Notes: a model not told the origin generated them from the letters alone. Positions 54,023 to 63,648 are shown, numbered from the stretch's first letter. The stretch is 64,000 nt of DNA from CALARM01 sp036746235 (GCA_036746235.1 DAIOEN010000013.1:1-64000), one strand, 5' to 3'. Numbers and translations: made by a program.

Positions 54023-55882
54023 CTAATCCAGGCCAAGTGCTTTCCAGAAGTTCTTTTCCTTCTCTGTTTTTTCTACAAATTTTAATCCATCAGTTCTCCA
54101 TTTTTCAAGTGTACTTGCTGAGGGTCCGCCGGCAAGCTCTGCGCTTTTAAAAGCTTCCCTTCGAAAAGAATCTTTCAGACCAGTATCGGAAGAAATATCC
54201 AATCCATCCAGGCCGGCACTAAAAGAGGTATTTCTGACGTTTTTCTCCAGCATTTCCAGTTCTTTCTTTGTTTCTTCGATCTTTTTCTTTATTTCATCCA
54301 TACTCATAGATACGGCAGATTTTATTTCGCCTTCAAGAGCCGACAGATTCTTTGAAGTTTTTATCCCATTCATAACAATTTCTTTTATTCTGGCCTCGGC
54401 ACTATCTGTCCTGTAAGTAGCGCCCAGGTAATCCACATCAAGTCCGAAACTGGCAAGCTCTTTCTCTTTATCTGTTACTTCAGGATTATTAAGTATATTC
54501 TTGAAGCCGTTTCCTAAAATATTTGACTTTTCCCAGTCTTCATCCAGAGTACCGGCTGCGTCGGTAGCTACCTGTGCAAGGATCTGAGCCCCTTTGCCTT
54601 CAGGCGGAGTTTTCAAAGCTTTCATGGCGATATTACCGGATTTTAATTTATCTTTATCATATTCATATGTGGCTCCGAGTTTATCTATATCAATTCCGAA
54701 CTGTGCAATACTTTTCTCCGTCGGCGATGAAGCTTCACTGGAATTTATACAGGAAAAACCGTTTTTCAAAACATCCAGTTTCTCAGAGTCTTCATCTAAA
54801 GCACCGGCTGCTTCGGCAGCTACCTGGGCAATTACCTGAGTCCCTTTGCCTTCAGGCGGAGTTTTTAAAGCTTTCATAGCGATATTACCGGCTTTTAATT
54901 TATCTTTATCATATTCATATGTAGAGCCGAGTTTATCTATATTAATTCCGAACTGTGCAATACTTTTCTCCGTCGGCGATGAAGCTTCACTGGAATTTAT
55001 ACAGGAAAAACCGTTTTTCAAAACATCCAGTTTCTCAGAGTCTTCATCTAAAGCACCGGCTGCTTCGGCAGCTACCTGGGCAATTACCTGAGTCCCTTTG
55101 CCTTCAGGCGGAGTTTTTAAAGCTTTCATAGCGATATTACCGGCTTTTAATTTATCTTTATCATATTCATATGTAGAGCCGAGTTTATCTATATTAATTC
55201 CGAACTGTGCAATACTTTTCTCCGTCGGCGATGAAGCTTCACTGGAATTTATACAGGAAAAACCGTTTTTCAAAACATCCAGTTTCTCAGAGTCTTCATC
55301 TAAAGCACCGGCTGCTTCAGCAGATACCTGGGCAATTGCCTGAGCCCCTTTACCTTCAGGCGAATTTTTCAAAGCTTTCATGGCAATATTACCGGCTTTT
55401 AATTTATCTTTATTATATTCATATGTAGCTCCGAGTTTATCTATATCAATTCCGAACCGTGCAATACTTTTCTCCAGAGGGGATGACGTCTTATCGGAAA
55501 TTATACGGGCAAAATCATTTTTCAAAACATCTAATTTATCCCAGTCGTCCTCAGTTTTCTTCGTATGTGAATGAGACGTGCTTTTCCCTTCGGCGGCAGC
55601 AGATTTAACAGCATTCGGAACTGTCAGAGTTTTTTCTTTCATATCTGCTGTTACACTGAAAAATTCACTTTCCTGTTCTTTTATTGCCTTTCTCCAGTCT
55701 AAAGGACGCATATTTTTATTTGCAACTTTTCCAAGATCAGGTATTCTGTCTTCAACACGTTCTTCTCTTGTATACTCAAATTTATCCTGTCCATGCTCCA
55801 GGAAGTAATTATCAGGCTCTCCTGATTTTTCATGCAATTTTTTCGCCATATAGGAATGTTGTGTATTACCCTGAATTATCAT
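54023..55882 (-). CDS. protein of four exact-length 84-residue tandem modules plus diverged fifth
   Basis: 619 residues, no signal peptide or membrane helix. After a polar N-terminus (about 1-110) come four 84-residue modules (consensus: DKLDVLKNGF, SSPTEKSIAQFGINIDKLG, TYEYDKDKLKAGNIAMKAL, PEGKGTQVIAQVAAEAAGAL, DEDSE) and a fifth, diverged one (KEKELASFGLDVDYLGATYR). A coiled-coil segment (SMDEIKKKIEETKKELEMLE) and a charged tail follow. I do not recognise the family. The repeat pattern suggests a helical modular binding protein. ATG 55882 is preferred: AAGGGGTGGG precedes it, and the GTG at 55891 overlaps that site. Confidence 0.75.
   Translation of the reverse strand: MIIQGNTQHSYMAKKLHEKSGEPDNYFLEHGQDKFEYTREERVEDRIPDLGKVANKNMRPLDWRKAIKEQESEFFSVTADMKEKTLTVPNAVKSAAAEGKSTSHSHTKKTEDDWDKLDVLKNDFARIISDKTSSPLEKSIARFGIDIDKLGATYEYNKDKLKAGNIAMKALKNSPEGKGAQAIAQVSAEAAGALDEDSEKLDVLKNGFSCINSSEASSPTEKSIAQFGINIDKLGSTYEYDKDKLKAGNIAMKALKTPPEGKGTQVIAQVAAEAAGALDEDSEKLDVLKNGFSCINSSEASSPTEKSIAQFGINIDKLGSTYEYDKDKLKAGNIAMKALKTPPEGKGTQVIAQVAAEAAGALDEDSEKLDVLKNGFSCINSSEASSPTEKSIAQFGIDIDKLGATYEYDKDKLKSGNIAMKALKTPPEGKGAQILAQVATDAAGTLDEDWEKSNILGNGFKNILNNPEVTDKEKELASFGLDVDYLGATYRTDSAEARIKEIVMNGIKTSKNLSALEGEIKSAVSMSMDEIKKKIEETKKELEMLEKNVRNTSFSAGLDGLDISSDTGLKDSFRREAFKSAELAGGPSASTLEKWRTDGLKFVEKTEKEKNFWKALGLD
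54536..55543. repeat. four 252-bp coding tandem repeats
   Basis: The distance between equivalent codons at the two ends (54533 and 55541) is exactly 1008 = 4 x 252. The two central units (about 54786-55037 and 55038-55289) appear identical base for base where I compared them. Such identity, including synonymous sites, means recent duplication or ongoing conversion. Confidence 0.9.
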
Positions 55883-56080
55883 TTTTCCCACCCCTTTATA
55901 TCATGTTATTTTTTTTAGTTTTAATTTACGTTATTCAATTTAGATAAATTTTTACTTATGACTCCCCGCTATTTTATAACATATAAATCTAAAAAATTCT
56001 TTAAAAAAAACTTAAAAAAACCTTAAATAAAAAACACAGATGGTGGCGAATATAACCTCAATAACTTTAAGAAGCCATCA

Positions 56081-57742
56081 TCACATATCATCAAAAATAG
56101 CATCAGGCCCGGGTTTCATTAGATATTTATCAACAGTCGGAGAAGGCTGTGGCATAGAAGTCACGGGAAGCCTGTCGGATACGAAAATGGACGTAATTAT
56201 TCCGGCATCATAATAATAATCTGTTCCGTCATCAGAATAATAAATCTTCTTCTTTGGATCTAAAAGACCATGTACATACGCATTCCTCACATCTATAATA
56301 TTCGAACCGATAGATATTCCTTTCGACGTTTTACAGGCACTATTCCGTATCCATATACACCTGAGTATATATTTATCGGCTGTAAACCAGAAGGTCAGTT
56401 TTTCTTTATAATAAAACACTTTAATATTACCCTGTTCTTCTAAAGGTATACCCTCCGGCTCTCCCAGCAATTCCTTTACATCATACATGGTAGATTTATT
56501 TATTCTGAGATCTGCCATACCTTTACCTGGAATTATTAAATAACCGTTAAGAGTCTCTGCCGGTTCAGGAGTTTCAGCACGTATTGCCGTAGCAGAAGGA
56601 GCAGGAGTAAAGGTTGAAACGGTTTTTAAACCATTCCGGTACGATGAAAAATCATGGCCCGCCGAACCGGTAAAACCCCATATGATTAACAACCCTGTAA
56701 AGGTTACGGCAAAAATCGCGGCAAGTTTTCCGTAACTGTTTAACCGGTTGAAGTGTGTAAATATCTTATTACAGATAATATCTATATTATTACGGAGGTG
56801 ACGGGCATATTGAGAAACAGATAATAACCAGGGCTTATATTTATTATAAAAAGAATGCCATCCGAAAAAAATCGGTCCGGTCTTTTCTTTCATATAAGGC
56901 AGTCTCTCACTGTAAGGAGAGGTGAATTTTGTAAAATGTTCCTCATAATAGTCCACAAGTTCGTCTCTGAAGAGAAACGTATCGATATATCTGTCTCTCG
57001 GAGTCAGATTTATTGCTTTATTTATAAGATATTCCAGCTGTTCGGGAATAGACTGGTTCAATTTCCTTATGGCAGGCAATTTAAATGGTGTCACAGAAGG
57101 GTCATACAGAGTCAGAAGCTGATGAAGGACAACACCGAGGGCATATATATCCGATTGAGGAATAGACTGTCCTTTTTTTCTGCACTGTTCGGGAGCTGCA
57201 TAGCCCGGCGTGCCGAGTCTTACGGTGTCACAGTCTTTACGGGGGTCATAACGTCTGGCTACTCCGAAATCTATCAATCGTAATCTGTCTTCTCCCGTGA
57301 CTATAATATTGGAAGGTTTCAAATCTCTGTATATGACAGGCTCAGGAGAAAGATTGTGAAGATAACAGAGTATTTCGCATATCTGTATTCCCAGCCGTAA
57401 TGCTTTTTCTTCTTCAAAGGGTTTTGCTCTGTCTTTAATTACATCTTCCAGGCTTTTACCTTTAATATATTCCATAATCAGATAGGAACTGCCGTTATAC
57501 TTAAAATTCGTATATAATCTCGGAAGGCCGGGATGTTCCATGCTGTAGAGAAGGTCTGCTTCCCTTTGAAAAGCATTGATGAGGATTTTTTCTTCTTCAG
57601 AAGAGGAAAAATCTGTTCTTAATTCTTTTACGGCATAGGAACGGTTTTTCCTCTTTGCCAGATAGACGGTGCTCATGGCCCCGGTGCCTATGGTTTCCTT
57701 TATTTCATATCCTTTTATTATCGTTCCAGGATTGAGTGCCAT
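56081..57742 (-). CDS. Ser/Thr protein kinase with TM and extracytoplasmic BamE/SmpA-like tail
   Basis: 553 residues, no zinc ribbon. Kinase: IGTGAMSTVYLAK (18-30), Lys39, VIYRDLKPSN with D140, LIDFGVARR with D158, GTPGYAAPEQ (intact APE). One membrane helix near 347-368 (LAAIFAVTFTGLLIIWGF). The outer part (about 400-530) has two copies of a short alpha/beta unit (MADLRINKSTMYDVKELLGE and KGISIGSNIIDVRNAYVHGL) resembling SmpA/BamE or PASTA-like sensor modules. It should couple an external signal to cytoplasmic phosphorylation. AAAGGAT precedes ATG. It follows the methyltransferase gene by 15 bases in the same transcript. Confidence 0.92.
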   Translation of the reverse strand: MALNPGTIIKGYEIKETIGTGAMSTVYLAKRKNRSYAVKELRTDFSSSEEEKILINAFQREADLLYSMEHPGLPRLYTNFKYNGSSYLIMEYIKGKSLEDVIKDRAKPFEEEKALRLGIQICEILCYLHNLSPEPVIYRDLKPSNIIVTGEDRLRLIDFGVARRYDPRKDCDTVRLGTPGYAAPEQCRKKGQSIPQSDIYALGVVLHQLLTLYDPSVTPFKLPAIRKLNQSIPEQLEYLINKAINLTPRDRYIDTFLFRDELVDYYEEHFTKFTSPYSERLPYMKEKTGPIFFGWHSFYNKYKPWLLSVSQYARHLRNNIDIICNKIFTHFNRLNSYGKLAAIFAVTFTGLLIIWGFTGSAGHDFSSYRNGLKTVSTFTPAPSATAIRAETPEPAETLNGYLIIPGKGMADLRINKSTMYDVKELLGEPEGIPLEEQGNIKVFYYKEKLTFWFTADKYILRCIWIRNSACKTSKGISIGSNIIDVRNAYVHGLLDPKKKIYYSDDGTDYYYDAGIITSIFVSDRLPVTSMPQPSPTVDKYLMKPGPDAIFDDM

Positions 57743-57757
57743 AAAAATTTATCCTTT

Positions 57758-58453
57758 TTAAAAACTAGTTGCTATATAAAGTCCTCTGCTGGAAATACCC
57801 TGTTCCTGATATTCCGCATGAAGGCCCGATGAGGAAAAAGCCTGTTTCATTTCTTCAACGGTGAACAGTCCCGCTTCATGTCTTTCGGTGAAATACTCTA
57901 TTCCGTCTTTTGACCCTACAAGATAATGAAGGGTAAAGACAGAAACTCTATCATAAGTCTCTGAAATATTCATTCTGCATATCTTTAAATCTTCCCGTTC
58001 CACTGTAGCCATATGTATTTTTCCCGTATGCCATGTATCAGGGGTAAACCAGGGTTCAACCATAACTATACCACCGTCATTGAGATGTTCCCTGAAACAG
58101 ACAAAGGTTTTTATCACATTTTCAATCGTAAGGACATAACCTATGGAACTGAAAAGACACATAATTACATCGTATTTTTTACCGATATGGAAATCCTTCA
58201 TATCACAGAGAAAATAATTGCCTTCACAGTTCTTTTTCTTTACAATATCTATAAATTCACCGTTTACATCCAGGCCGTCAATGTCATAGCCCTTCAAATA
58301 TTTTATATGTTCTCCCGTTCCGCATGCCACGTCCAGAATTGTTCTACAACCGGGTTTATATTTTTCAATGGTATTTTTTATAACCTCTGCTTCCTTTTTA
58401 TAATCTTTAAAAGAGTAAATCATATCATAATATTTTGAACTTTTCTGAAACAT
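57758..58453 (-). CDS. SAM-dependent methyltransferase (sugar N,N-dimethyltransferase-like)
   Basis: 231 residues. Starts MFQKSSKYYDMIYSFKDYKK; motif I ILDVACGTGEHIKYL (39-53), motif II IDGLDVN, and YDVIMCLFSSIGYVLT. This order, with EPWFTPDTWHTGKI and RHEAGLFTVEEMKQAF, is that of DesVI/TylM1-type enzymes that dimethylate amino sugars and of related small-molecule methyltransferases; the substrate is not certain here. AGGAG precedes ATG. First gene of a two-gene operon with the kinase. Confidence 0.85.
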   Translation of the reverse strand: MFQKSSKYYDMIYSFKDYKKEAEVIKNTIEKYKPGCRTILDVACGTGEHIKYLKGYDIDGLDVNGEFIDIVKKKNCEGNYFLCDMKDFHIGKKYDVIMCLFSSIGYVLTIENVIKTFVCFREHLNDGGIVMVEPWFTPDTWHTGKIHMATVEREDLKICRMNISETYDRVSVFTLHYLVGSKDGIEYFTERHEAGLFTVEEMKQAFSSSGLHAEYQEQGISSRGLYIATSF

Positions 58454-58705
58454 AATTTCTCCTGTCTTTCATTATTCTCTGTCGTAATTCTGTCTTTTAT
58501 AGACTTTAAAATATTATTTCTCCTGTTATTCTTTTTATTCCACATAAATTCCTCTATAACAGAAAACCTATCTGCTCCAGACCGGATGAATTTTTTTAGA
58601 TAGTATTTAATAATACGTTGTATTTTTATTACTATTTATTTATAATTTATTATTAATTAGAGTGAAAAGTGAAAAGTGAAAAGTGAAAAGAAAAGGAGAA
58701 ATGTA
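58454..58705. repeat. divergent intergenic region with GTGAAAA array
   Basis: Four perfect GTGAAAA units occupy 58662-58689, directly before the ribosome site AAAGGAG of the 58706 gene. Upstream, about 58600-58660 is almost pure A+T. An open frame from 58676 runs through the array but is unlikely to be used. Confidence 0.85.
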
Positions 58706-61078
58706 ATGTCAACAGCAGCTTTTTTACTGGCTCCTCATACTTTACCACCGGAAAAGGACAGATTTAATTATTTGAAATGGGAGAGGAAAATATCGAGACT
58801 CTTATCTTACAGAAGCGGTTACTGTGAAAAAAGAAAAGGAAACAGACTCTTCTATATATGTAACAGAGGAGATGTAAACGAATTCAGCTTCGGGGAATTC
58901 TGCGGCGATGAACTGGAAAGGTTCATGAAAATTCCTTCTTTTTATCCCGGCGATTACATTGTTCTATGGACTTACGGACATGCAGTGCATGTTATGGCAG
59001 TAAAATCTTTCGAGAAAGGAAGTCCCGTCATAAAAGAGTTAAACCTGAGGCTGACCGTTCCTTCAGGTCTTAAACGTCCTGAAGGATTATTTGACTCTTT
59101 TAAAGAGTTCTTCCAGGAAAGCTCCATCTGTCCTGATTTTGAAGCACTTTATAAAGAATATACGGGAAAAGAAATAAGCATAAAATCATGGTTTGCTTCT
59201 TTCGGTATAGAAGGTGCAAAAGACTTCGAAGGAAAAGATAAAAAAGAACTGTGGAAAATCTTTGAAGAAACTGTGACATCCCTTCTTCAGGGTAAAGAAG
59301 TATCCGTAAAATCAATAAAAAAACTCAATGAAGAAATTTCCTGTCTGGATGACAGGGCAAAAATCAGGACTAAACCGGCAAAAAAGGCGGGAGAAACAGG
59401 AAGGCTTATATCATTTGCAGGATATGCCCTGTCGGAAATCCTGGGCAGACCTGACAGTCTCCAATGGAAAGAAAGATACAGAGCCGCTTCTTTTTACCGG
59501 GATATTACAGACTGTGAGTCAGTTACACGACTGACCACAGGTAAAGACAAAAAAGGAACAGGCCTGAGCGCTTCTTTCGGACGATTGCTCTGCCATTATC
59601 CGGTTCATCTTTACAGAGATAATATCTTCTGGGTTACTGCAGGAAGAGAAACAGAAAGCGCCAACGGACACGCATATGTAGAGAGCATGTATTCTTTTTC
59701 CGAATACTGCCATAAAGCAGGATTTTTACTGGTTATATACCCGTGGGAACTTCAGAAAAAATTCAGAAAAACCTTCGGCATAGTATCTTATGAAGAGGAT
59801 TCCACTTCAAAAAATCCGGAAACTGCAGAGCTTTTTATTGACACTCCTCTTTTAAAAGCAGACATGTCTGAAGAATCGAAAAAATGGTTTTTAAAAGAAG
59901 ATTCGACAGGTATGACAGTGAGAGGAGAAGCAGACGGCACTTACAGAATAACCTGTTTTAAAGATGGCAACATAATTCCCTCTGAAGGCAGGGAAATAAA
60001 CGAAGAACTTCTGAAAAAAGCTTCAAAAGAATTAAATATTCGTGAAATCTTTTCTTCCCTGGGCCTGCCATGTCTTATTGAACCGGGCAAATGGGAAGAA
60101 GGTGCTTACAGAGGCAGTTCTTCCTGCGGAACAGAAAGGGAAACCTGTCTGAAATTCCTGCAAAATCTTCCGAAAGAAAAAATTATAAACCATCCTGCGG
60201 AAATCTTAAAAGATTTTCCTGATATGATAAAAGGTGACAGGATAATCTCCATAGTTATAACATATCCTTTTTTCGATGAAGATTATACGAGGACTCTCCT
60301 CAGGGATTTAAAAGGGAAAGGACTTGTGGAAAATTACGGAGAAGTATGGGTGGAAAATAATTCCCTTATATTCTTCTCAAGAACGTCTGTGATGACATCT
60401 CTCTTTATACGTATAATAGGAGATGTTCCTGAAGGAACAAAGATGGCGGTTTATAACGGCCGGACATTTCATTATGAATTAAAATATACGGGAAAGCCTG
60501 ATTTACTTCCAGGTCAGCACTTTAATGAAGAAAAGAAAGAGGATATTTCACTGAGATACTGGAACGGGATAGATATAGATGATGAAAAAGTAACAGGTCT
60601 CGTGCTGGAAGGTAATGGGAGATATTATTTTTCCGTAGAGACTTTTAAGTATGATGAAGAAAATGAAAAAAATATCAATGAAAAGGTAAAGGATTTCGAG
60701 TCACTGGGACTGAAATATCTGGGGAATATAGTATGCACTGATTTCAGTAATATAGTCATGAGAGCCTATGTTTATCCGAAAGAAAATGTCCTGGCTACTC
60801 TCTATGTATCAATATTCGGAAATACGGAGGCAGAATTCTTTACATTTTTCGAAGACGGCACAGGAATTACGACTACAACTGCAGTCACATATGACAGAAG
60901 TAACACAAAAATCTTTACAATGACTTTACCTTCAGCTTCATCGATAAAAGAACTATGGGAAAAACATATGGAAAAGGTAAATAAATTTAAAACCGACGGA
61001 CTCATTACCGTAAAAGCAGGAGAATCACTGATAGAATTTACTGAAATAATAGAGAAGAGATTTAATGAACATTTATAA
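58706..61078 (+). CDS. large soluble protein of unknown function
   Basis: 790 residues, no signal peptide or membrane helix. Starts MSTAAFLLAPHTLPPEKDRF after AAAGGAG. The N-terminal half has a beta-rich part (YPGDYIVLWTYGHAVHVMAV) and a charged helical part (about 130-240). The C-terminal third repeats a beta-hairpin style (LRYWNGIDIDDEKVTGLVLE, VVMRAYVYPKENVLATLYVS). No catalytic signature is recognised. It ends 14 bases inside the next reading frame (membrane protein remnant), so the original arrangement was probably an operon. Confidence 0.7.
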   Translation: MSTAAFLLAPHTLPPEKDRFNYLKWERKISRLLSYRSGYCEKRKGNRLFYICNRGDVNEFSFGEFCGDELERFMKIPSFYPGDYIVLWTYGHAVHVMAVKSFEKGSPVIKELNLRLTVPSGLKRPEGLFDSFKEFFQESSICPDFEALYKEYTGKEISIKSWFASFGIEGAKDFEGKDKKELWKIFEETVTSLLQGKEVSVKSIKKLNEEISCLDDRAKIRTKPAKKAGETGRLISFAGYALSEILGRPDSLQWKERYRAASFYRDITDCESVTRLTTGKDKKGTGLSASFGRLLCHYPVHLYRDNIFWVTAGRETESANGHAYVESMYSFSEYCHKAGFLLVIYPWELQKKFRKTFGIVSYEEDSTSKNPETAELFIDTPLLKADMSEESKKWFLKEDSTGMTVRGEADGTYRITCFKDGNIIPSEGREINEELLKKASKELNIREIFSSLGLPCLIEPGKWEEGAYRGSSSCGTERETCLKFLQNLPKEKIINHPAEILKDFPDMIKGDRIISIVITYPFFDEDYTRTLLRDLKGKGLVENYGEVWVENNSLIFFSRTSVMTSLFIRIIGDVPEGTKMAVYNGRTFHYELKYTGKPDLLPGQHFNEEKKEDISLRYWNGIDIDDEKVTGLVLEGNGRYYFSVETFKYDEENEKNINEKVKDFESLGLKYLGNIVCTDFSNIVMRAYVYPKENVLATLYVSIFGNTEAEFFTFFEDGTGITTTTAVTYDRSNTKIFTMTLPSASSIKELWEKHMEKVNKFKTDGLITVKAGESLIEFTEIIEKRFNEHL

Positions 61079-61442
61079 AAATAGAGAAAGAATCATTACA
61101 TTACTTGCTTTTTTATGGCTTTTCACTCTCATGACAGGTTATTATATTATAAAACCTATCAGAGAAACCCTTTTAAATGAAATGCCCTATCAGAGTTTCC
61201 CTTATATTCTCATAATAATTATGATTGTAATATTAGGTGTCAATTGCATTTACGACCGCCTGGCCAGGATACTGTCTTCTGCAACTCTTATTACAACAGT
61301 AACGGTCTTTTTCGCAGCAGGATTCGTAATTTTTTCATTCCTCATAGACAGGAAATATCCGTCGGTAAATATTCCTTTCTACGGGATGCAGCCGGGCCGG
61401 TATATACTTGTAGTATGTTATTATTTATATGTATGTATCTGA
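61065..61442 (+). pseudogene. N-terminal remnant of a membrane transporter (nucleotide/MFS-type)
   Basis: 125 residues with four hydrophobic helices. ITLLAFLWLFTLMTGYYIIK then PIRETLLNE resembles the first helix of ATP/ADP-translocase-like or related MFS proteins, which have about 12 helices and over 400 residues. The frame stops after YYLYVCI in the third or fourth helix pair. The start overlaps the upstream gene by 14 bases. It is probably truncated by a deletion that joined it to a nucleoside hydrolase fragment. Confidence 0.6.
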
Positions 61443-61779
61443 TATAGGAACGGATATTGATGATGCTATGGCACTGGCTCTCTTACTGGCATGTCCAGAA
61501 TATAAACTCGAAGGATGTACGGCAGTCTATATCCCCGAAAGTTGCCCCGGAAGAGAAGACAGATTATCAGAGATGTTCGGCCATAGATTATATCCTCTTA
61601 AATTCAGAAGACTTCAGATATTGAGGAAGCTGCTGGACCTTGCCGGAGCATATGACATTAAAGCAATAACAGGCACAACGGGTTTATTTAAACGGAAAGA
61701 CAGGATTTACTGGAACTGTTATGAAGGGTGGAATTTACCCTGTAATGAAATTGTCAACCACTATTTTATTATGAAATAA
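61429..61779 (+). pseudogene. chimeric remnant: nucleoside hydrolase N-terminus joined to unknown sequence
   Basis: Residues 3-31 (SDIGTDIDDAMALALLLACP and EYKLEGCTAVY) are the Asp-rich N-terminal motif DxGxDxDDAxAL of inosine-uridine-type nucleoside hydrolases, whose calcium-binding Asp residues are all present. The homology ends after about 32 residues, where GN and the next strand are expected. The remaining 80 residues (FGHRLYPLKFRRLQILRKLL ...) do not look like a hydrolase and I do not recognise them. Not a functional hydrolase. Confidence 0.65.
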
Positions 61780-61799
61780 AAAACTATGTATAGTTTTTT
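61777..61799 (+). terminator. short AT-rich hairpin
   Basis: AAAAACTATGTATAGTTTTTT: an 8-bp stem with its own T-run, at the stop codon of the remnant. Confidence 0.5.
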
Positions 61800-62479
61800 A
61801 TAGTTTTCTATAAATTTATCGTGTCAGTTCTTTACCTTTGTTGAAGCATCGGACACATCCCAGAGACTCGAACATACGCCGGGAGTGCCGGCATAAATAA
61901 ATCTTTTATAAAGTTAACAGAATTACGAAAAATATTTCTCAAAAAAACACACATGGAATTCTAAAGTTCTTCATAACTTCTTCATAATTTCATAATATAA
62001 TTCCTTATACAGATTATTCTGGTGAGCATAAATGATACACATCTGTTTTCGTGACGGGTAACGCATAACACGTGACGGGAGTAATAGCTTTATTACATGC
62101 TTATACTCACGTCAGTAATTATAATGTTGAATAAAGAAAGGAAGGAGGACAGGTCTGAAACAGAGCCGGGAATTTTTAAAAAGAAGATAAGAGCCCGGAA
62201 CATGTAAAGAGGCAGAGAAAGCAGGGGCCGGGAGAGGTTATAACTAAAAAAATCGCGTCTCTTTATTGGAACGTTATTATTTTAAGTAATGGTCATTATA
62301 AAGAATTTATAATTTATACGCAGGAAGGATTATTATATAAGACATTGAACATTAGACTAAAAAAAGGGAAAAATGTAATATACTTTATCATAAAAAAGAG
62401 CCTGTAAGAGGGGGTGAAATACTGGCTCAAATCTCTTATTGAAAAAAATCAATAAAATAAATTCAAGGAGGCATGTAAC
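61800..62479. other. 680-bp gap with heptamer array and long leader
   Basis: Positions 62051-62078 are four heptamers GTGACGG, GTAACGC, ATAACAC, GTGACGG. From about 62130 to 62250 a purine-rich stretch carries three related segments (AGCCGGGAA, AGCCCGGAA, GGCCGGGAG) and could be a structured leader RNA of the 62480 gene. A 26-codon open frame there is not convincing. The final bases hold AAGGAGG for the next gene. Confidence 0.55.
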
Positions 62480-63589
62480 ATGAAATACAGGATACTTATT
62501 GCAACAATCTTATTTATACTCCTATCTCTTTTTATCAATATATTAACCGGATGTGACGGAGGTACAGGAAGCGGGCCGATAATACCCGGCCTTACACCGT
62601 CTGTTGTAACAATGCAGGATATAACGGAAACAGAAGTTATAGATCCTATCGGAGAAAATGCGATAAATTCGGATGATCCGAATGCTTTCAGATATGCTGC
62701 AAACCAGATAAAAAATCTGGATTGTGTGAAAGCAGTATATGCAGATGAAGATGAAATGCTTGTAGAATATGACTGGGGAGGTACGGAAATATGGATGGAT
62801 CAGCCGGACTTCCAGGAAAACAGGTCGGCCAGAGGTGACGTTTCTCCTATTTCGTCGGAGTACGGGAATTCTTTGCTGAAAGCCGTAGGAAACAAGTATG
62901 CCGTAATATATGACAGTACCTATGATGATCCCGGATTTGCCTATGACAAACCCTATCTGGATGATGTAGAAAAGGATTTGAAGGCTACAGGTTTCACCGT
63001 TGTAAGTAAACATGGCTCCCTTGCTTCAGTAGACAGTTTTAAAGAAGTGAAGGATTACGGAGTTATACTCTATACAGGTCATGGAGGACTTGATGACGAA
63101 CTGGCATCAGGTGCTTACTATTCAATAATGACAGGAGAACCTTACAGTAAGCCTGATACGTCTTCGACAAAATTTGAAGACTGGAAGAATAAAAGAATCG
63201 AATCTATGACCGTAGACTGGGGTAAAACAGGAAGCAAGACTACAAAGACTTTCTGGGCGGTAACAAATAAATATTTTGATTATCACAAAACCAATCTCAG
63301 TAACTCACTTTTCTTCAATCTGGCCTGCGAGGGCATGAAACCTTCATCAAAGGTAACGATTCATCCTATGGCTGAAAGTCTCATAAACCTGGGAGCAGGC
63401 GTATATCTCGGATGGACAAAAAATGTAAGCAGCACAGGCAGTGTAGCCAATTCTTTTATAAAGCAAATGTGCACTGGCCTTACCGTAGGGGAAGTTTATA
63501 ATAAAGGGTGGGAAAACGACCCTTCCGATGGCGGAGTATTGAAATATTATCCTGAAAACAGTACCGGTGCTGACATTACACTCAAATAA
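62480..63589 (+). CDS. lipoprotein with clan CD (caspase/gingipain-like) peptidase domain
   Basis: 369 residues. Lipobox LTGC (Cys25) after ILIATILFILLSLFINI. After a linker, the domain from about 140 (YAVIYDSTYDDPGF, YLDDVEKDLKATGFTVV) is an alpha/beta fold with GVILYTGHGG at 194-203 (His201) and FFNLACEGM with Cys283. His followed by Gly after a beta-strand, then NxxC, is the catalytic dyad pattern of clan CD cysteine peptidases (caspase, gingipain, clostripain, CHAT). A late strand LGAGVYLGWTKNV fits too. It should act at the outer face of a membrane. Peptidase activity is inferred; substrate unknown. AAGGAGG precedes ATG. Confidence 0.7.
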   Translation: MKYRILIATILFILLSLFINILTGCDGGTGSGPIIPGLTPSVVTMQDITETEVIDPIGENAINSDDPNAFRYAANQIKNLDCVKAVYADEDEMLVEYDWGGTEIWMDQPDFQENRSARGDVSPISSEYGNSLLKAVGNKYAVIYDSTYDDPGFAYDKPYLDDVEKDLKATGFTVVSKHGSLASVDSFKEVKDYGVILYTGHGGLDDELASGAYYSIMTGEPYSKPDTSSTKFEDWKNKRIESMTVDWGKTGSKTTKTFWAVTNKYFDYHKTNLSNSLFFNLACEGMKPSSKVTIHPMAESLINLGAGVYLGWTKNVSSTGSVANSFIKQMCTGLTVGEVYNKGWENDPSDGGVLKYYPENSTGADITLK

Positions 63590-63607
63590 ATTTCTTCTAT
63601 AAAAATA

Positions 63608-63635
63608 CACAGGGGCTGTTCTGGCAGCCCCTGTG
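63608..63635 (-). terminator. Rho-independent terminator, stronger on minus strand
   Basis: Perfect 11-bp arms CACAGGGGCTG and CAGCCCCTGTG around TTCTGG. The minus strand continues TATTTTTATAG; the plus strand lacks a T-run. It lies between the convergent lipoprotein and peptidase genes. Confidence 0.75.
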
Positions 63636-63648
63636 GGAATTGCATCGT

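Noticed and set aside
54574..55428. Series of plus-strand frames of about 81 residues repeated every 252 bases
   Set aside because: They are antisense shadows produced by the 252-bp coding repeat.
62107..62210. 26-codon open frame before the clan CD-like lipoprotein gene
   Set aside because: No ribosome site and no family resemblance; purine-rich composition explains the open frame.
62130..62250. Known riboswitch in the leader of the clan CD-like lipoprotein
   Set aside because: Repeated GCCGGGA-type segments are visible, but I could not match any known riboswitch core.
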